Below, piece after piece: positions 1-7,980 of a stretch of DNA of 50,073 nt. Within the stretch, counting starts at the first letter, position 1. Each line of letters starts with the position of its first letter. Position numbers and translations under genes: made by a program. The notes beneath the pieces are model-generated. The model made no database searches, was not told the DNA's origin, and saw nothing but the letters and a program-made list of their open reading frames with translations. Origin of the DNA: an uncultured Prevotellaceae bacterium (lineage in GTDB: Bacteria; Bacteroidota; Bacteroidia; Bacteroidales; Bacteroidaceae); NCBI GenBank assembly GCA_947166655.1, contig CAMVFC010000005.1, forward strand, positions 1 to 50,073, in the 5' to 3' direction.

Positions 1-110
1 TTATTTTTCCCTCAGCCTGTGTACTGAAACACACAAGAGGACATGAAAATTCGTCCAATTCGTCTAATTCGTTGTCAATAAGAGAAATCATCAGAAGGCC
101 AGGGGCTGCA
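1..110. repeat. Direct repeat copy 1 (175-bp offset duplication)
   Basis: This stretch is nearly identical to 176-285 with a constant offset of 175 bp. The first 76 bases differ at only two positions and the similarity then decays gradually to about 110. It contains three 9-bp iterations of AATTCGTCN. Copy 2 contains the last codons and stop of rnhB, and copy 1 keeps a degenerate version of that end (minus-strand stop at 91-93), so it looks like a decayed tandem duplication of the rnhB 3' end plus downstream DNA. The window starts inside it, so its left border is unknown. Confidence 0.85.
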
Positions 111-175
111 GATACGCCAAAAGCACAAGGGAGGACTTTTTGCTTTCAGACCACGAATTTCACGAATTGGACGAA

Positions 176-285
176 TTATTTTTCCCTCAGCCTGTGTACT
201 GAAACACACAAGAGGACATGAAAATTCGTCTAATTCGTCTAATTCGTAGTCTAAAAGAAAAATAATCAGAAGTCCAGGAGCAGCT
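176..285. repeat. Direct repeat copy 2, overlapping the rnhB 3' end
   Basis: Second copy of the repeat at 1-110. It covers the region downstream of rnhB and runs into the last seven codons of the gene. The 16-mer at 48-63 (AATTCGTCCAATTCGT) occurs in reverse complement at 162-177, at the left edge of this copy, so the pair could also form a large hairpin. No protein-coding role is apparent. Confidence 0.85.
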
Positions 286-901
286 GCTCTTCGGGCAACA
301 GGCGGAAGGTCATGCGGTGGTGGGGTGTGGGGCCATACTGCCTTATGGCTTCGCGGTGCGCCTTGGAGGGATAGCCCATATTCTTGTCCCATCCGTAGTG
401 CGGGAAGTCGTGTGCGAGCTGCTTCATGCGGTCGTCACGGTAAGTCTTTGCCAGCACGGAGGCGGCAGCGATGCTCATGTACGTGGCATCGCCCTTGACG
501 ACGGTGTCCGCGGGTGTCGGCTGGTCGGCGCGCGAGCCGTCGGCACGAAGGGCATGGTAAGGCGCCCACCGGTTGCCGTCCACCAGGATATGCTCCACGC
601 CGTCTCCTATCTGATCCAGCGCCCGCTGCATGGCCAGGATGCTGCAGCGCAGGATGTTCATGCGGTCGATCTCCGCAGGCGAGCATTCTGCCACGGCCCA
701 TCGCAGGGCGTCCCGCTCGATCACCTCGCGCAGGGCATAGCGCTGCCGCTCCGTCAGCTGCTTGGAATCGTTGAGCTCCTCGCACGAGAAGTCCTGCGGC
801 AGCACGACGGCCGCCGCAAACACCGGACCAGCCAGGCATCCGCGCCCAGCCTCGTCGCAACCGGCCTCCACGAGGCCTGCCGTATGAAATACGCGTAACA
901 T
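266..901 (-). CDS. rnhB: Ribonuclease HII
   Basis: RNase HII cleaves the RNA strand of RNA-DNA hybrids and starts removal of ribonucleotides misincorporated into DNA, in the cytoplasm. The 211-residue length is normal for the family. The N-terminal metal-binding motif CDEAGRG is at residues 15-21 (catalytic D16, E17), the central acidic residue is in ILVDGN (D108), and the C-terminal part carries the typical [17 protein letters not shown] stretch. The ATG at 901 lies just downstream of a good Bacteroidetes promoter (915-946). The gene stands alone. Its 3' end is part of a duplicated 175-bp unit. Identification is secure from the motifs. Confidence 0.97.
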   Translation of the reverse strand: MLRVFHTAGLVEAGCDEAGRGCLAGPVFAAAVVLPQDFSCEELNDSKQLTERQRYALREVIERDALRWAVAECSPAEIDRMNILRCSILAMQRALDQIGDGVEHILVDGNRWAPYHALRADGSRADQPTPADTVVKGDATYMSIAAASVLAKTYRDDRMKQLAHDFPHYGWDKNMGYPSKAHREAIRQYGPTPHHRMTFRLLPEEQLLLDF

Positions 902-914
902 CTGTTTTCCTCTG

Positions 915-946
915 CAAAGATAGACTCTTCTCCCCTATCCCGCAAA
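915..946 (-). promoter_or_regulatory. Promoter of rnhB
   Basis: On the minus strand a TATCTTTG box (915-922) matches the Bacteroidetes -7 consensus TAnnTTTG. It is preceded at 20 nt by TTTG (943-946) as the -33 element. The predicted transcript starts only a few bases before the rnhB ATG, giving a very short leader. Confidence 0.7.
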
Positions 947-1124
947 TATTTTTCCCTTCATTTGCATTTTCCGGCAGCAAATACCAGTGCCCCCTGCCAC
1001 GCCGTGTTTTCTGATCAGTGACAAGACAAGCTTATCTGAACAGACGGGCGAGACGATGGACGTGGGTTGACGACGCGAAAGAATCATCTTAGCCGGACGT
1101 CCATCTACGTTCGTGGGGATGCGG

Positions 1125-1252
1125 GCAAAACTCTTAAGAGAAATGACAAAAACTCTTAAGAGAATGACAAAAAACTCTTAAGAAAAATGAGCAAAAGTCT
1201 TAAGGAAAAAAGGCAAAACTCTTAAGAGAAAATGGCAAAAGTCTTAAGGAAA
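1125..1252. repeat. Six-unit 22-bp-period palindrome array (CTCTTAAGAG type)
   Basis: Six cores start at 1131, 1153, 1175, 1197, 1219 and 1241, exactly 22 bp apart. Four are CTCTTAAGAG (a perfect 10-bp palindrome) or differ from it by one base, and two are GTCTTAAGGA. The 12-bp spacers are A-rich and tend to end in GCAAAA or ACAAAA. Twenty-two bp is close to two helical turns, so all cores face roughly the same side of DNA. It is not divisible by three, so the period is not codon-based. The array lies upstream of rnhB and downstream of the lipoprotein at 1449-2453. A related four-unit array is at 21284-21360. Confidence 0.9.
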
Positions 1253-1388
1253 AATGAGAGGGCCCTTGCCGACATCTGTCGGAGCCTCTTCGACATCGGT
1301 TTTTTCGGGCGAGAACGGCTCCGCAAGTCCCTGGGCTTTGGGCGATTAGCCGCCTGAAGAAGGAGAACTCTGCCGTGCAGGAACGAGA

Positions 1389-1422
1389 AAGGGGCCGTGT
1401 CGTCCTGTCGACACAGCCCCTT
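1389..1422 (-). terminator. Probable terminator of the 1449-2453 lipoprotein gene
   Basis: A 12-bp stem (1391-1402 with 1409-1420, one mismatch) with a 6-nt loop is flanked by AA and TT that extend it to 14 bp. On the minus strand it lies directly after the lipoprotein stop codon and is followed by TTTCTCG, a weak T tract. Confidence 0.6.
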
Positions 1423-1448
1423 GTCGGTAAGAGCGAGAGGGATGAGCG

Positions 1449-2453
1449 TTACTTCACTTCGTCGAAGTAGATGGTCACGTTTTCCGTCATGCCTTCGACC
1501 TCCATGCCCTCGCGGATAGCCATCTGTGCGCCGCGGAAGGAGACGTACACATTGCCGCCCATGTACTCATCCTCGAGATTCTCGTAGTTCCAGGAATAGC
1601 GGATGATGCCCTTTGACTCATCGAGCCAGCTCCAGGTGGAGAGGGCCAGTTCGCCATTCGTGTACTGCACCATGTAGGAGCCGGCCTTGGTGAAGATCAC
1701 GCGTGAAGGTGTGAAAGTATCCTCGTCGTCGAAGTCGTCTGCGAACATCTCGTTGGCCATGGCCCGGGCTTCCTCATCGCTGAGGGAGTAGCCCTGCTTG
1801 GAGTACATCTTCTTGACCACGCTGATGTAATCCTCCTTGAACTTGCTCAGCTCAGTGATCTTGTGCTCGCTGTTCAGGATTTCCTCGTTGCCGACGGATA
1901 TCTGCAGACGCAGGCTGCTGATTGTCCATGTGCGGCAGAGCTTGTTAGTGAGATCGCTGTTGGACTTCTGCTCAGTGCGTGCGGCGTGCAGGGTGAAGGC
2001 TGTACCGCCTGTGGGCGTGATGACCAGTGCGACGGCGTTGTCGGCAGCGCCGGTGACGGTGATGTGTCCGTAGCCTATCAGGTCGAACTCCGTGTCGCTG
2101 ATCTTGGTGTACTTGCCTTCAATGATCTGGGGGACACTGGCACGCGTCGTGGCGTGACGGCCAAAGAACAGGGGGATGGTCTGCACCTGTGCTGTCTGTG
2201 CGCCCTTCACGTCGAGCTCGTAGCCGCGCCGGACGATGACGTAGTTGCCGCTCTCGGTGAGCTCCACGCTCTGGATGTCGCTTTCGAGGTCGGAGATGAT
2301 GTATTTGGCGCTGACGCTCTCGTACTTAGGTGTCTCGAGGGTGCCTGAGGAGCCAGGCTCGTCATCGTCGTCACTGCTGCTGCAGGCAGCCAGGCCCGTC
2401 AGACCTGCGACGAACAGGCTGGCAAGCAGAAAGTAATTCACAAACTTTTTCAT
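1449..2453 (-). CDS. Surface-type lipoprotein of unknown function
   Basis: A 334-residue protein I do not recognise. It has a lipoprotein signal peptide with lipobox LAAC and then SSSDDDDE. In Bacteroidetes a serine/acidic stretch just after the acylated cysteine is a known surface-export signal, so the protein is probably anchored on the outer face of the outer membrane. The rest has no catalytic motif I can name. The C-terminal half (about residues 230-330) reads like the lipocalin-like or heat-shock-like beta fold often seen in such lipoproteins, but that is only an impression. The ATG at 2453 is supported by the signal peptide and by the promoter at 2510-2539. The gene is monocistronic, with a terminator-like hairpin after it. 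Confidence 0.8.
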   Translation of the reverse strand: MKKFVNYFLLASLFVAGLTGLAACSSSDDDDEPGSSGTLETPKYESVSAKYIISDLESDIQSVELTESGNYVIVRRGYELDVKGAQTAQVQTIPLFFGRHATTRASVPQIIEGKYTKISDTEFDLIGYGHITVTGAADNAVALVITPTGGTAFTLHAARTEQKSNSDLTNKLCRTWTISSLRLQISVGNEEILNSEHKITELSKFKEDYISVVKKMYSKQGYSLSDEEARAMANEMFADDFDDEDTFTPSRVIFTKAGSYMVQYTNGELALSTWSWLDESKGIIRYSWNYENLEDEYMGGNVYVSFRGAQMAIREGMEVEGMTENVTIYFDEVK

Positions 2454-2509
2454 TGCGCTTAGGTTTTAGTAAAACATCAAGTTCTCTCCCCATGCTACAG
2501 GGGACGGCA

Positions 2510-2539
2510 CAAAGGTACACCTTTTTCCTGAGGCGCAAA
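2510..2539 (-). promoter_or_regulatory. Promoter of the 1449-2453 lipoprotein gene
   Basis: The minus strand reads TTTG (2536-2539), 18 nt, then TACCTTTG (2510-2517), matching the Bacteroidetes -33/-7 consensus. The leader is about 50 nt to the ATG at 2453. Confidence 0.65.
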
Positions 2540-2601
2540 TACTTTTCGCAGTTTTTTTTACTTCGCGATGGAGAAAATATGAAAAAAGCCGTAAAAGGAC
2601 G

Positions 2602-2638
2602 AAAAAGGGGATGCGCCGGAAGCCTCCGGCACATCCCC
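2602..2638 (-). terminator. Rho-independent terminator of pnp
   Basis: A 14-bp stem (2607-2620 with 2625-2638, one mismatch) with a 4-nt loop is followed on the minus strand by TTTTTC (2602-2606). It lies about 35 nt after the pnp stop codon. Confidence 0.85.
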
Positions 2639-2673
2639 TGGTGAGGTATTTACGCAGTCGCCTGCGGTGGTAT

Positions 2674-4902
2674 TTATTCTTCGTTGTGGGGACGACGGTC
2701 GCCGCGTTCACCGCGCTCGCCACGCTCGGGGCGTTCGCGACGCTGGCGGGGCGGACGCTCCACGTAGCCTTCGGGCTTCGGGATGAGCACCTTGTGCGAG
2801 AGCTTGAACTTGCCCGTCTTCGGGTCGATGTCCAGGAGCTTCACGGTGATCTTGTCGCCTTCCTTCAGACCAGCCTCTTCGACGGTCTCCAGACGCTTCC
2901 AGTCGATCTCGGAGATGTGCAGCAGACCGTCCTTGCCCGGCATGAACTCGACGAAGCAGCCGTAAGGCATGATGCTGCGCACGGTACCCTCGTAGACCTC
3001 GCCCACCTCGGGCACAGCCACGATGGCGCGGATCTTGGCCAGTGCGGCGTCGATGCAATCCTTGTTGGGACCGCTGACCTGCACCTTGCCCACGCCGTCT
3101 TCCTCGTCGATGGTGATGGTGGCACCGGTGTCTTCCTGCATGCCCTGGATGATTTTTCCGCCCGGGCCAATGACGGCACCGATGAACTCCTTCGGGATGA
3201 TGATCTGCTCGATGCGGGGCACATGGGGTTTCAACTCGGGACGCGGCTCAGGCATGCACTCGAGGATCTTGCCGAGGATGTACTCGCGGGCCTGCTTGGC
3301 CTGCATCAGCGCCTTCTCGAGAATCTCGTAGCTCAGGCCGTCGCACTTGATGTCCATCTGGGTGGCGGTGAGGCCGTCCTTCGTGCCTGTGGTCTTGAAG
3401 TCCATGTCGCCGAGGTGGTCCTCGTCGCCGAGGATGTCGGAGAGCACGGCATATTTCTCTTCACCGGGATTCTTAATCAGACCCATGGCGATGCCGCTGA
3501 CGGGCTTCTTGATGGGCACACCGGCATCCATCAGAGCGAGTGTACCTGCGCAGACGGTGGCCATGGAGCTGGAACCGTTGCTCTCGAGGATGTCACTGAC
3601 CACGCGGACGGTGTAGGGATAGTCTGCGGGAATCTGGCCCTTCAAGGCGCGCCATGCGAGGTGGCCGTGGCCGATCTCGCGACGACCGACGCCGCGCTGA
3701 GCCTTGGCCTCACCCGTGGAGAAGGGCGGGAAGTTATAGTGCAGCAGGAAACGCATGTAGCTGCGGTCGAGCACGTCGTCGACAAGTTTCTCATCGAGCT
3801 TGGTGCCGAGGGTGACTGTCGAGAGCGACTGCGTCTCGCCACGCGTGAAGATGGAGCTTCCGTGAGGGCCGGGCAGGGGGCTGACTTCGCACCAGATGGG
3901 GCGGATGTCGGTGGTGCCGCGACCGTCGAGGCGGATGCCTTCGTCGAGGATGCAACGGCGCATGGCGTCGCGCTCCACGTCGTGGTAGTAACGGTCCACG
4001 AGGGCATTCTTCTCTTCGAGCTCGGCAGCGTCCATGTCGGCATGAGCCTCGGCATAGCGCACCTTGAAGTCCTCACGCACTTTCTCAAAGGCTTCGGCAC
4101 GTTCGTGCTTCTCCAGGGCCTGCTTGGTGATGTCGTAGGCGGGCTGATAGCACTCCTTGTTCACCTGCTCGCGCAACTCTTCGTCGTTGACTTCGTGGCA
4201 GTATTCGCGCTTGACGTCCTTGCCAAGCTCCTTGGCCAGCTCCTTCTGCAGGCGGCACATGGGCTTGATGGCTTCGTGAGCGACCTTCAAAGCCTGCAGC
4301 AGGTCCTGCTCGGAGACTTCTTTCATCTCGCCCTCGACCATCATGATGTTCTCCTCGGTGGCACCGACCATGATGTCCATGTCGGCATCCTTCATCTGAT
4401 TGAAGGTGGGATCCACGATGTACTCGCCGTTCAGACGAATGACGCGGACCTCCGAGATAGGACCGTCGAAGGGGATGTCGCTGACGCTGAGGGCAGCGCT
4501 GGCAGCGAAACCGGCCAGCGCGTCGGGCATGTCCACGCCGTCGGCGCTGTAGAGGTTCACATTCACATAGACCTCAGCGTGATAGTTGCTGGGGAAGAGG
4601 GGACGGAGCGCACGGTCGACGAGGCGGCATGTGAGAATTTCGTCGTCGTTAGCCTTACCTTCGCGCTTCGTGAAGCCACCGGGGAAACGGCCGGCAGCGG
4701 CATATTTCTCGCGATATTCTACTTGAAGGGGCATGAAGTCTGTGCCAGGCACAGCGTCTTTTGCGGCACACACGGTGGCCAGCAGCATGGTGTTACCCAT
4801 GCGCAGCATCACGGCGCCGTCAGCTTGCTTGGCAAGCTTGCCAGTCTCGATGGAGATCTCACGACCATCGGGCAGCTGGACTGTCTTGGTGATTACGTTC
4901 AT
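2674..4902 (-). CDS. pnp: Polyribonucleotide nucleotidyltransferase (PNPase)
   Basis: PNPase degrades RNA 3'-to-5' by phosphorolysis, releasing nucleoside diphosphates, and is a core RNA-turnover enzyme. The 742-residue chain has the full domain order: first RNase PH-like core (about 5-140), helical linker, second RNase PH-like core (about 330-545, with [11 protein letters not shown]), KH domain (GPGGK near 579-583) and S1 domain (from about 636, [18 protein letters not shown]). The C-terminal tail is rich in Arg/Glu/Gly ([15 protein letters not shown]), a common low-complexity extension that may bind RNA or partners. The ATG at 4902 is preceded by a TATCTTTG box. A terminator follows, so it is probably a single-gene unit. 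Confidence 0.98.
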   Translation of the reverse strand: MNVITKTVQLPDGREISIETGKLAKQADGAVMLRMGNTMLLATVCAAKDAVPGTDFMPLQVEYREKYAAAGRFPGGFTKREGKANDDEILTCRLVDRALRPLFPSNYHAEVYVNVNLYSADGVDMPDALAGFAASAALSVSDIPFDGPISEVRVIRLNGEYIVDPTFNQMKDADMDIMVGATEENIMMVEGEMKEVSEQDLLQALKVAHEAIKPMCRLQKELAKELGKDVKREYCHEVNDEELREQVNKECYQPAYDITKQALEKHERAEAFEKVREDFKVRYAEAHADMDAAELEEKNALVDRYYHDVERDAMRRCILDEGIRLDGRGTTDIRPIWCEVSPLPGPHGSSIFTRGETQSLSTVTLGTKLDEKLVDDVLDRSYMRFLLHYNFPPFSTGEAKAQRGVGRREIGHGHLAWRALKGQIPADYPYTVRVVSDILESNGSSSMATVCAGTLALMDAGVPIKKPVSGIAMGLIKNPGEEKYAVLSDILGDEDHLGDMDFKTTGTKDGLTATQMDIKCDGLSYEILEKALMQAKQAREYILGKILECMPEPRPELKPHVPRIEQIIIPKEFIGAVIGPGGKIIQGMQEDTGATITIDEEDGVGKVQVSGPNKDCIDAALAKIRAIVAVPEVGEVYEGTVRSIMPYGCFVEFMPGKDGLLHISEIDWKRLETVEEAGLKEGDKITVKLLDIDPKTGKFKLSHKVLIPKPEGYVERPPRQRRERPERGERGERGDRRPHNEE

Positions 4903-4978
4903 CTTGTTAATTACAATTTGTTACAATGTTGCGTCAATGAAAATATCTTAAAAACGTCACTATGCAATAAAAATCGCG

Positions 4979-4986
4979 CAAAGATA
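4979..4986 (-). promoter_or_regulatory. Probable -7 box of the pnp promoter
   Basis: TATCTTTG on the minus strand fits TAnnTTTG. The expected -33 TTTG about 20 nt upstream is poor (only CTGTT near 5001-5005), so the promoter may be weak or assisted. It would give a leader of about 70 nt before the pnp ATG. Confidence 0.5.
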
Positions 4987-5057
4987 ATATAATAATGTGT
5001 AACAGCCGACACCGTGCGCCGCTTTTTACGATTTTTTAACCCAAAGCGTTCTTTAGA

Positions 5058-5179
5058 ATTGCGGTGAGAGCGCCCTATGTTTTGAGCTGTATTTTCGCTT
5101 TGAGCGAGGGAGCAATGCGGGCATTGTGACCGAGTGAAAAGCGGAAAGATGCCAAAACAGAGGGGAGAATCACCGCAAT
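5058..5179. repeat. Large imperfect palindrome (122 bp) between comF and pnp
   Basis: The element starts with ATTGCGGTGA (5058-5067) and ends with its exact reverse complement (5170-5179). Its centre is the near-perfect palindrome CAATGCGGGCATTG (5113-5126). Between these, the arms share further blocks in inverted order, such as CCCTATGTTTTG against CAAAACAGAGGGG, and TTTTCGCTTTGAGCGAG against CGAGTGAAAAGCGG. The whole could fold into one long hairpin. It carries no open reading frame worth calling. It could be a non-autonomous transposon-like or REP-like repeat. Confidence 0.75.
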
Positions 5180-5234
5180 AAATAATGCCCACGGCGTCGA
5201 TGGCTAAAATATTGGTCTAATGAACGATTAGGGT

Positions 5235-5927
5235 TTAACCCAAAGGTGTCCAAGCGAATACGAAAACAGAGAAGCGCGTGTCGGCGTTTCCCTCCAGGGC
5301 ACGAAGGGCTCCGAGCATCGTCGTACCGGTGGTCATGACGTCGTCGACGAGCATCAGATGCTTGCCGCTGACGTCGACGTCAGTGGCCTCGAAGGCGAGG
5401 GCGGCGTTCTGCCGGCGACGGTCGGCATGGAAATGCGTCTGCGACTCGCGGTCGAGGGTGCGACGCAGGAGGTCGGTGCGCACGGGGATGCCCAGCACCT
5501 TCGACATACCCTCGGCAATCTTCTCGCTCTGATTGAAGCCGCGCCAGCGAAGGCGACGCGGCGTCAGCGGCAGAGGCACCAGCGCATCGACGCCCGCGAA
5601 GAGGCCCGTCGGCTGCAGCTCGCGCGCCGCCCACATCCCCATCCAGAGGCCCAGCTCGTGATGACGCCCGTACTTCAGCCGCTGCACCAGGTGCGCAGCG
5701 ATGCTGTCGCGCACGTAGACAGCGAACGCACCCACGCGCACCAACGACTCATGGGCATCCAGACGGGCGAAATAGGGGTTGCACTCCCAGTTGCGAAGCT
5801 TCTCACGGCCGACGGAACGCAGGCAGGAGGGGCAGACAAGTTCTTCGTCCAGTGCCAAGACGCGCCCACAGCCACCGCACGTGCGCGGCAGCAACAAATC
5901 GAGAAGACTGCGGAAGAGGCGGGACAT
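5235..5927 (-). CDS. comF: ComF family phosphoribosyltransferase-like protein
   Basis: ComF proteins combine an N-terminal zinc ribbon with a type I phosphoribosyltransferase fold. They are tied to DNA uptake and recombination in naturally competent bacteria, and the substrate is not established. Here C17, C20, C32 and C35 form the CxxC...CxxC zinc site (CGGC, CPSC). The middle has the family signature PLPLTPRRLRWRGFNQSE, and the PRPP-binding loop VDDVMTTGTTM lies near residues 195-205. At 230 residues the length is typical. The ATG at 5927 directly precedes the zinc ribbon. Upstream DNA (about 5932-5985) is a purine-rich, GTGAAAAG-like low-complexity stretch. A competence role is inference only. 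Confidence 0.93.
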   Translation of the reverse strand: MSRLFRSLLDLLLPRTCGGCGRVLALDEELVCPSCLRSVGREKLRNWECNPYFARLDAHESLVRVGAFAVYVRDSIAAHLVQRLKYGRHHELGLWMGMWAARELQPTGLFAGVDALVPLPLTPRRLRWRGFNQSEKIAEGMSKVLGIPVRTDLLRRTLDRESQTHFHADRRRQNAALAFEATDVDVSGKHLMLVDDVMTTGTTMLGALRALEGNADTRFSVFVFAWTPLG

Positions 5928-6030
5928 AGGGAGTGAAAAATGAAGGAGCGAAAAGTGAAAAGTGAAGGAGTGAAGGGGGAGAAAAGTCAGAAGGCAGCTT
6001 GTCGTTGCCGACGAACTGCCTTCTTCGTAG

Positions 6031-6105
6031 TCGGGATGACAAGATTCGAACTTGCGACCCCACGCCCCCCAGACGCGTACTCTAACCGGGCTGAGCTACA
6101 TCCCG
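6031..6105 (-). tRNA. tRNA-Pro (GGG)
   Basis: The minus strand folds as a standard cloverleaf. The acceptor 5' strand CGGGATG pairs with CATCCCG, the D-arm begins at GCTC, and the anticodon loop CTGGGGG gives anticodon GGG. The T-loop is TTCGAAT and the discriminator base is A. No CCA is encoded. It is divergent from aroA, with overlapping promoter regions. Confidence 0.93.
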
Positions 6106-6155
6106 CTACAGGTGCAAACAGGAAGAAAAATGCGTTCTCTTTCGTTTTGCGGGTG

Positions 6156-6187
6156 CAAAGGTAGACGTTTTTTTTGATTCGTGCAAA
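6156..6187 (-). promoter_or_regulatory. Promoter of tRNA-Pro
   Basis: The minus strand has TTTG (6184-6187), 20 nt, then TACCTTTG (6156-6163), about 50 nt upstream of the mature tRNA 5' end. It interleaves with the aroA promoter on the other strand. Confidence 0.65.
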
Positions 6188-6203
6188 TTTTTATGTACTT
6201 TTG
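6173..6203 (+). promoter_or_regulatory. Promoter of aroA and the downstream operon
   Basis: TTTG (6173-6176), 19 nt, then TACTTTTG (6196-6203) matches the Bacteroidetes consensus. It gives a leader of roughly 25 nt to the ATG at 6237 and excludes the more upstream in-frame start at 6174. Confidence 0.7.
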
Positions 6204-6236
6204 TGCCGAAATTCACAAAGAAAAGGTGAAAAGTAT

Positions 6237-7523
6237 ATGACAATACGCGTCAAGAGACCCTATAACTTCTGCGCTGAAGTGCATCTGCCTGCCAGCAAAA
6301 GCATCAGCAACCGAGCCCTGGCACTGACGGCGCTGAGCGGAGGACAGCTGGCGCAGCTGTCCAACTTGTCCGACTGCGACGACACGACCGTCATGCTGGA
6401 GGCCATGCGCTTCCCCGAGGTGATCGACGTGAAGGCCGCAGGGACGGCCATGCGCTTCCTGACGGCACTGCTCTGCGTGACGCCCGGCACACACGTCATC
6501 ACTGGCACCGAGCGTATGCGCCACCGCCCGATCGGCGTGCTGGTGGATGCCCTGCGCAGCTTGGGCGCACAGATCGACTACGAAGGCGAAGAAGGCTTTC
6601 CGCCACTTCGCATCGCAGGCGGAACCCTCAGCGGCAAGACGATAGCCCTGCCGGGAAACGTCAGCTCGCAGTATATCTCGGCACTGCTGATGATTGCCCC
6701 CTGCCTGCCCGAAGGACTGGAAGTGCTGCTGCAAGGGCAGGTCATCAGCCGTCCGTACATAGAAATGACGATGAGCATGATGCGGGCCTTCGGCGCATCG
6801 GTGGAATGGAAGGACGAATGCTCCATCCGCGTCGCCCCGAAACGCTACACACCTGTGCCCTACACCATCGAGTCGGATTGGAGCGCAGCGTCCTACTGGT
6901 ACGAGATGGTGCTCCTGAGCGGGAACATGGGCGAGGTGGCCACGCTGAAAGGTCTCTTTGACGAAAGCCTGCAGGGCGACAGCGCCGTGCGCGACGTCTT
7001 CCGGCGCCTGTCGGTACAGTCGATGCCCCTGTCGCAAGGCACCGAAGAGCCTCGCATCCACCTGACCCGGCGAGGCGCCGTCTGCGAAAAGATAGAATAC
7101 GACTGCCTCCGCATCCCCGACCTGGCACAGACACTGGTGGTGACGTGCGCCCTGAGCGGCATACCTTTCCGCTTCAGCGGCCTGCAAAGTCTGCGCATTA
7201 AGGAGACCGACCGCATCGCAGCCCTTCAGACCGAGCTTGCCAAGCTGGGCGTCTACGTGGAAGTGGAAGGCGACGAGGCCATCGTATGGGAAGGGCCTGC
7301 GGCGCAGAGGCAGGGGCCTGTCGCCTATCTGCAGCCCGCCGAAGGGACAGCCATCGACACTTACGACGACCATCGCATGGCCATGGCCTTCGCACCCGCC
7401 GCGCTGGTGCTCGGAAGCATTGACATCAACCACCCCGAAGTGGTATCGAAGTCGTATCCCGCCTACTGGGACGACCTGAAACGAGCTGGGTTTGAGATTG
7501 AAGAGTGCCCGCCCCGGCCCTAA
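6237..7523 (+). CDS. aroA: 3-phosphoshikimate 1-carboxyvinyltransferase (EPSP synthase)
   Basis: EPSP synthase transfers the enolpyruvyl group of PEP to shikimate-3-phosphate, the sixth step of the shikimate pathway to chorismate. The 428-residue protein has the substrate loop LPASKSISNRALAL (K21, S22, R26), a GTAMRFLTALL motif in place of the more usual GNAGTALR form, SSQYISALLM, RIKETDRIAAL and the C-terminal TYDDHRMAMAFA. The slightly divergent PEP loop is a known feature of Bacteroidetes enzymes. The start at 6237 is chosen because the promoter lies upstream of it and the family's N-terminus begins there. The next gene follows after 30 nt, suggesting an operon with 7554-7925 and the PorW-like gene. 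Confidence 0.96.
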   Translation: MTIRVKRPYNFCAEVHLPASKSISNRALALTALSGGQLAQLSNLSDCDDTTVMLEAMRFPEVIDVKAAGTAMRFLTALLCVTPGTHVITGTERMRHRPIGVLVDALRSLGAQIDYEGEEGFPPLRIAGGTLSGKTIALPGNVSSQYISALLMIAPCLPEGLEVLLQGQVISRPYIEMTMSMMRAFGASVEWKDECSIRVAPKRYTPVPYTIESDWSAASYWYEMVLLSGNMGEVATLKGLFDESLQGDSAVRDVFRRLSVQSMPLSQGTEEPRIHLTRRGAVCEKIEYDCLRIPDLAQTLVVTCALSGIPFRFSGLQSLRIKETDRIAALQTELAKLGVYVEVEGDEAIVWEGPAAQRQGPVAYLQPAEGTAIDTYDDHRMAMAFAPAALVLGSIDINHPEVVSKSYPAYWDDLKRAGFEIEECPPRP

Positions 7524-7553
7524 AGAGAACAGACACCCGACAAGTGATCAGCA

Positions 7554-7925
7554 ATGGAAAACGACAAAGACATAAAGACACCGACTCCCCCACCGGCCAG
7601 CAAAGCGCAGGCTGACGCTGCCTCTTTCGTCTGCTGCGGACAACATGCCGTGTGCGAGAAGGAGCTGCTGATGGCTTCGGCCACACAGCCTATCGAATAC
7701 TTCGACGACGAAGAGCTGGACCGCTTCCGCGGAAGGGCCGCCGATGCCTACAGCGAAGCCGAGGAAGAGGAATTCAGAGAGGTGTTCTACACCATGTTCA
7801 CACGCGAGGTACCCGACTGGCTGAACAGCCTGCAGCTGCGGGGATTGGAACTGCCCGAAGGGCTGAGAGACGAAGTGCTGCTCGTCGTGCAAGAAAATCA
7901 AGAAGCAGCTTCCGCAGCACAATAA
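7554..7925 (+). CDS. Small conserved Bacteroidetes protein of unknown function
   Basis: A 123-residue soluble, acidic protein with no signal peptide. A low-complexity N-terminus (about 1-25, Pro/Ala-rich) precedes a short CxxHxxC-like segment (CCGQHAVCEKELL, about 28-40) and a segment reading EYFDDEELDRFRGR. The end has a helical region with REVPDWLNSLQLRGLELP. I recall similar short proteins next to aroA in Bacteroidetes, but no function is known to me. The cysteine/histidine cluster could bind a metal. It sits 30 nt after aroA and 55 nt before the PorW-like gene, so co-transcription is likely. Confidence 0.8.
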   Translation: MENDKDIKTPTPPPASKAQADAASFVCCGQHAVCEKELLMASATQPIEYFDDEELDRFRGRAADAYSEAEEEEFREVFYTMFTREVPDWLNSLQLRGLELPEGLRDEVLLVVQENQEAASAAQ

Positions 7926-7980
7926 AAGCACAACCTTCAGCGTTAATCTATAGAAACACTCCTCTGATACTATATATAAT

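Noticed and set aside
75..392. 105-codon minus-strand frame across the repeats next to rnhB
   Set aside because: It runs through the duplicated repeat and overlaps the rnhB 3' end in another frame; no coding character.
1125..1252. CRISPR array as explanation of the 22-bp repeats
   Set aside because: Period is only 22 bp, there are no unique spacers of normal length, repeats are themselves partly degenerate and no cas gene is near.
2611..4992. A 793-codon plus-strand open frame opposite pnp
   Set aside because: Antisense shadow of pnp: repetitive His/Val/Leu/Asp composition typical of reverse reading of GC-rich genes, no recognisable domain.
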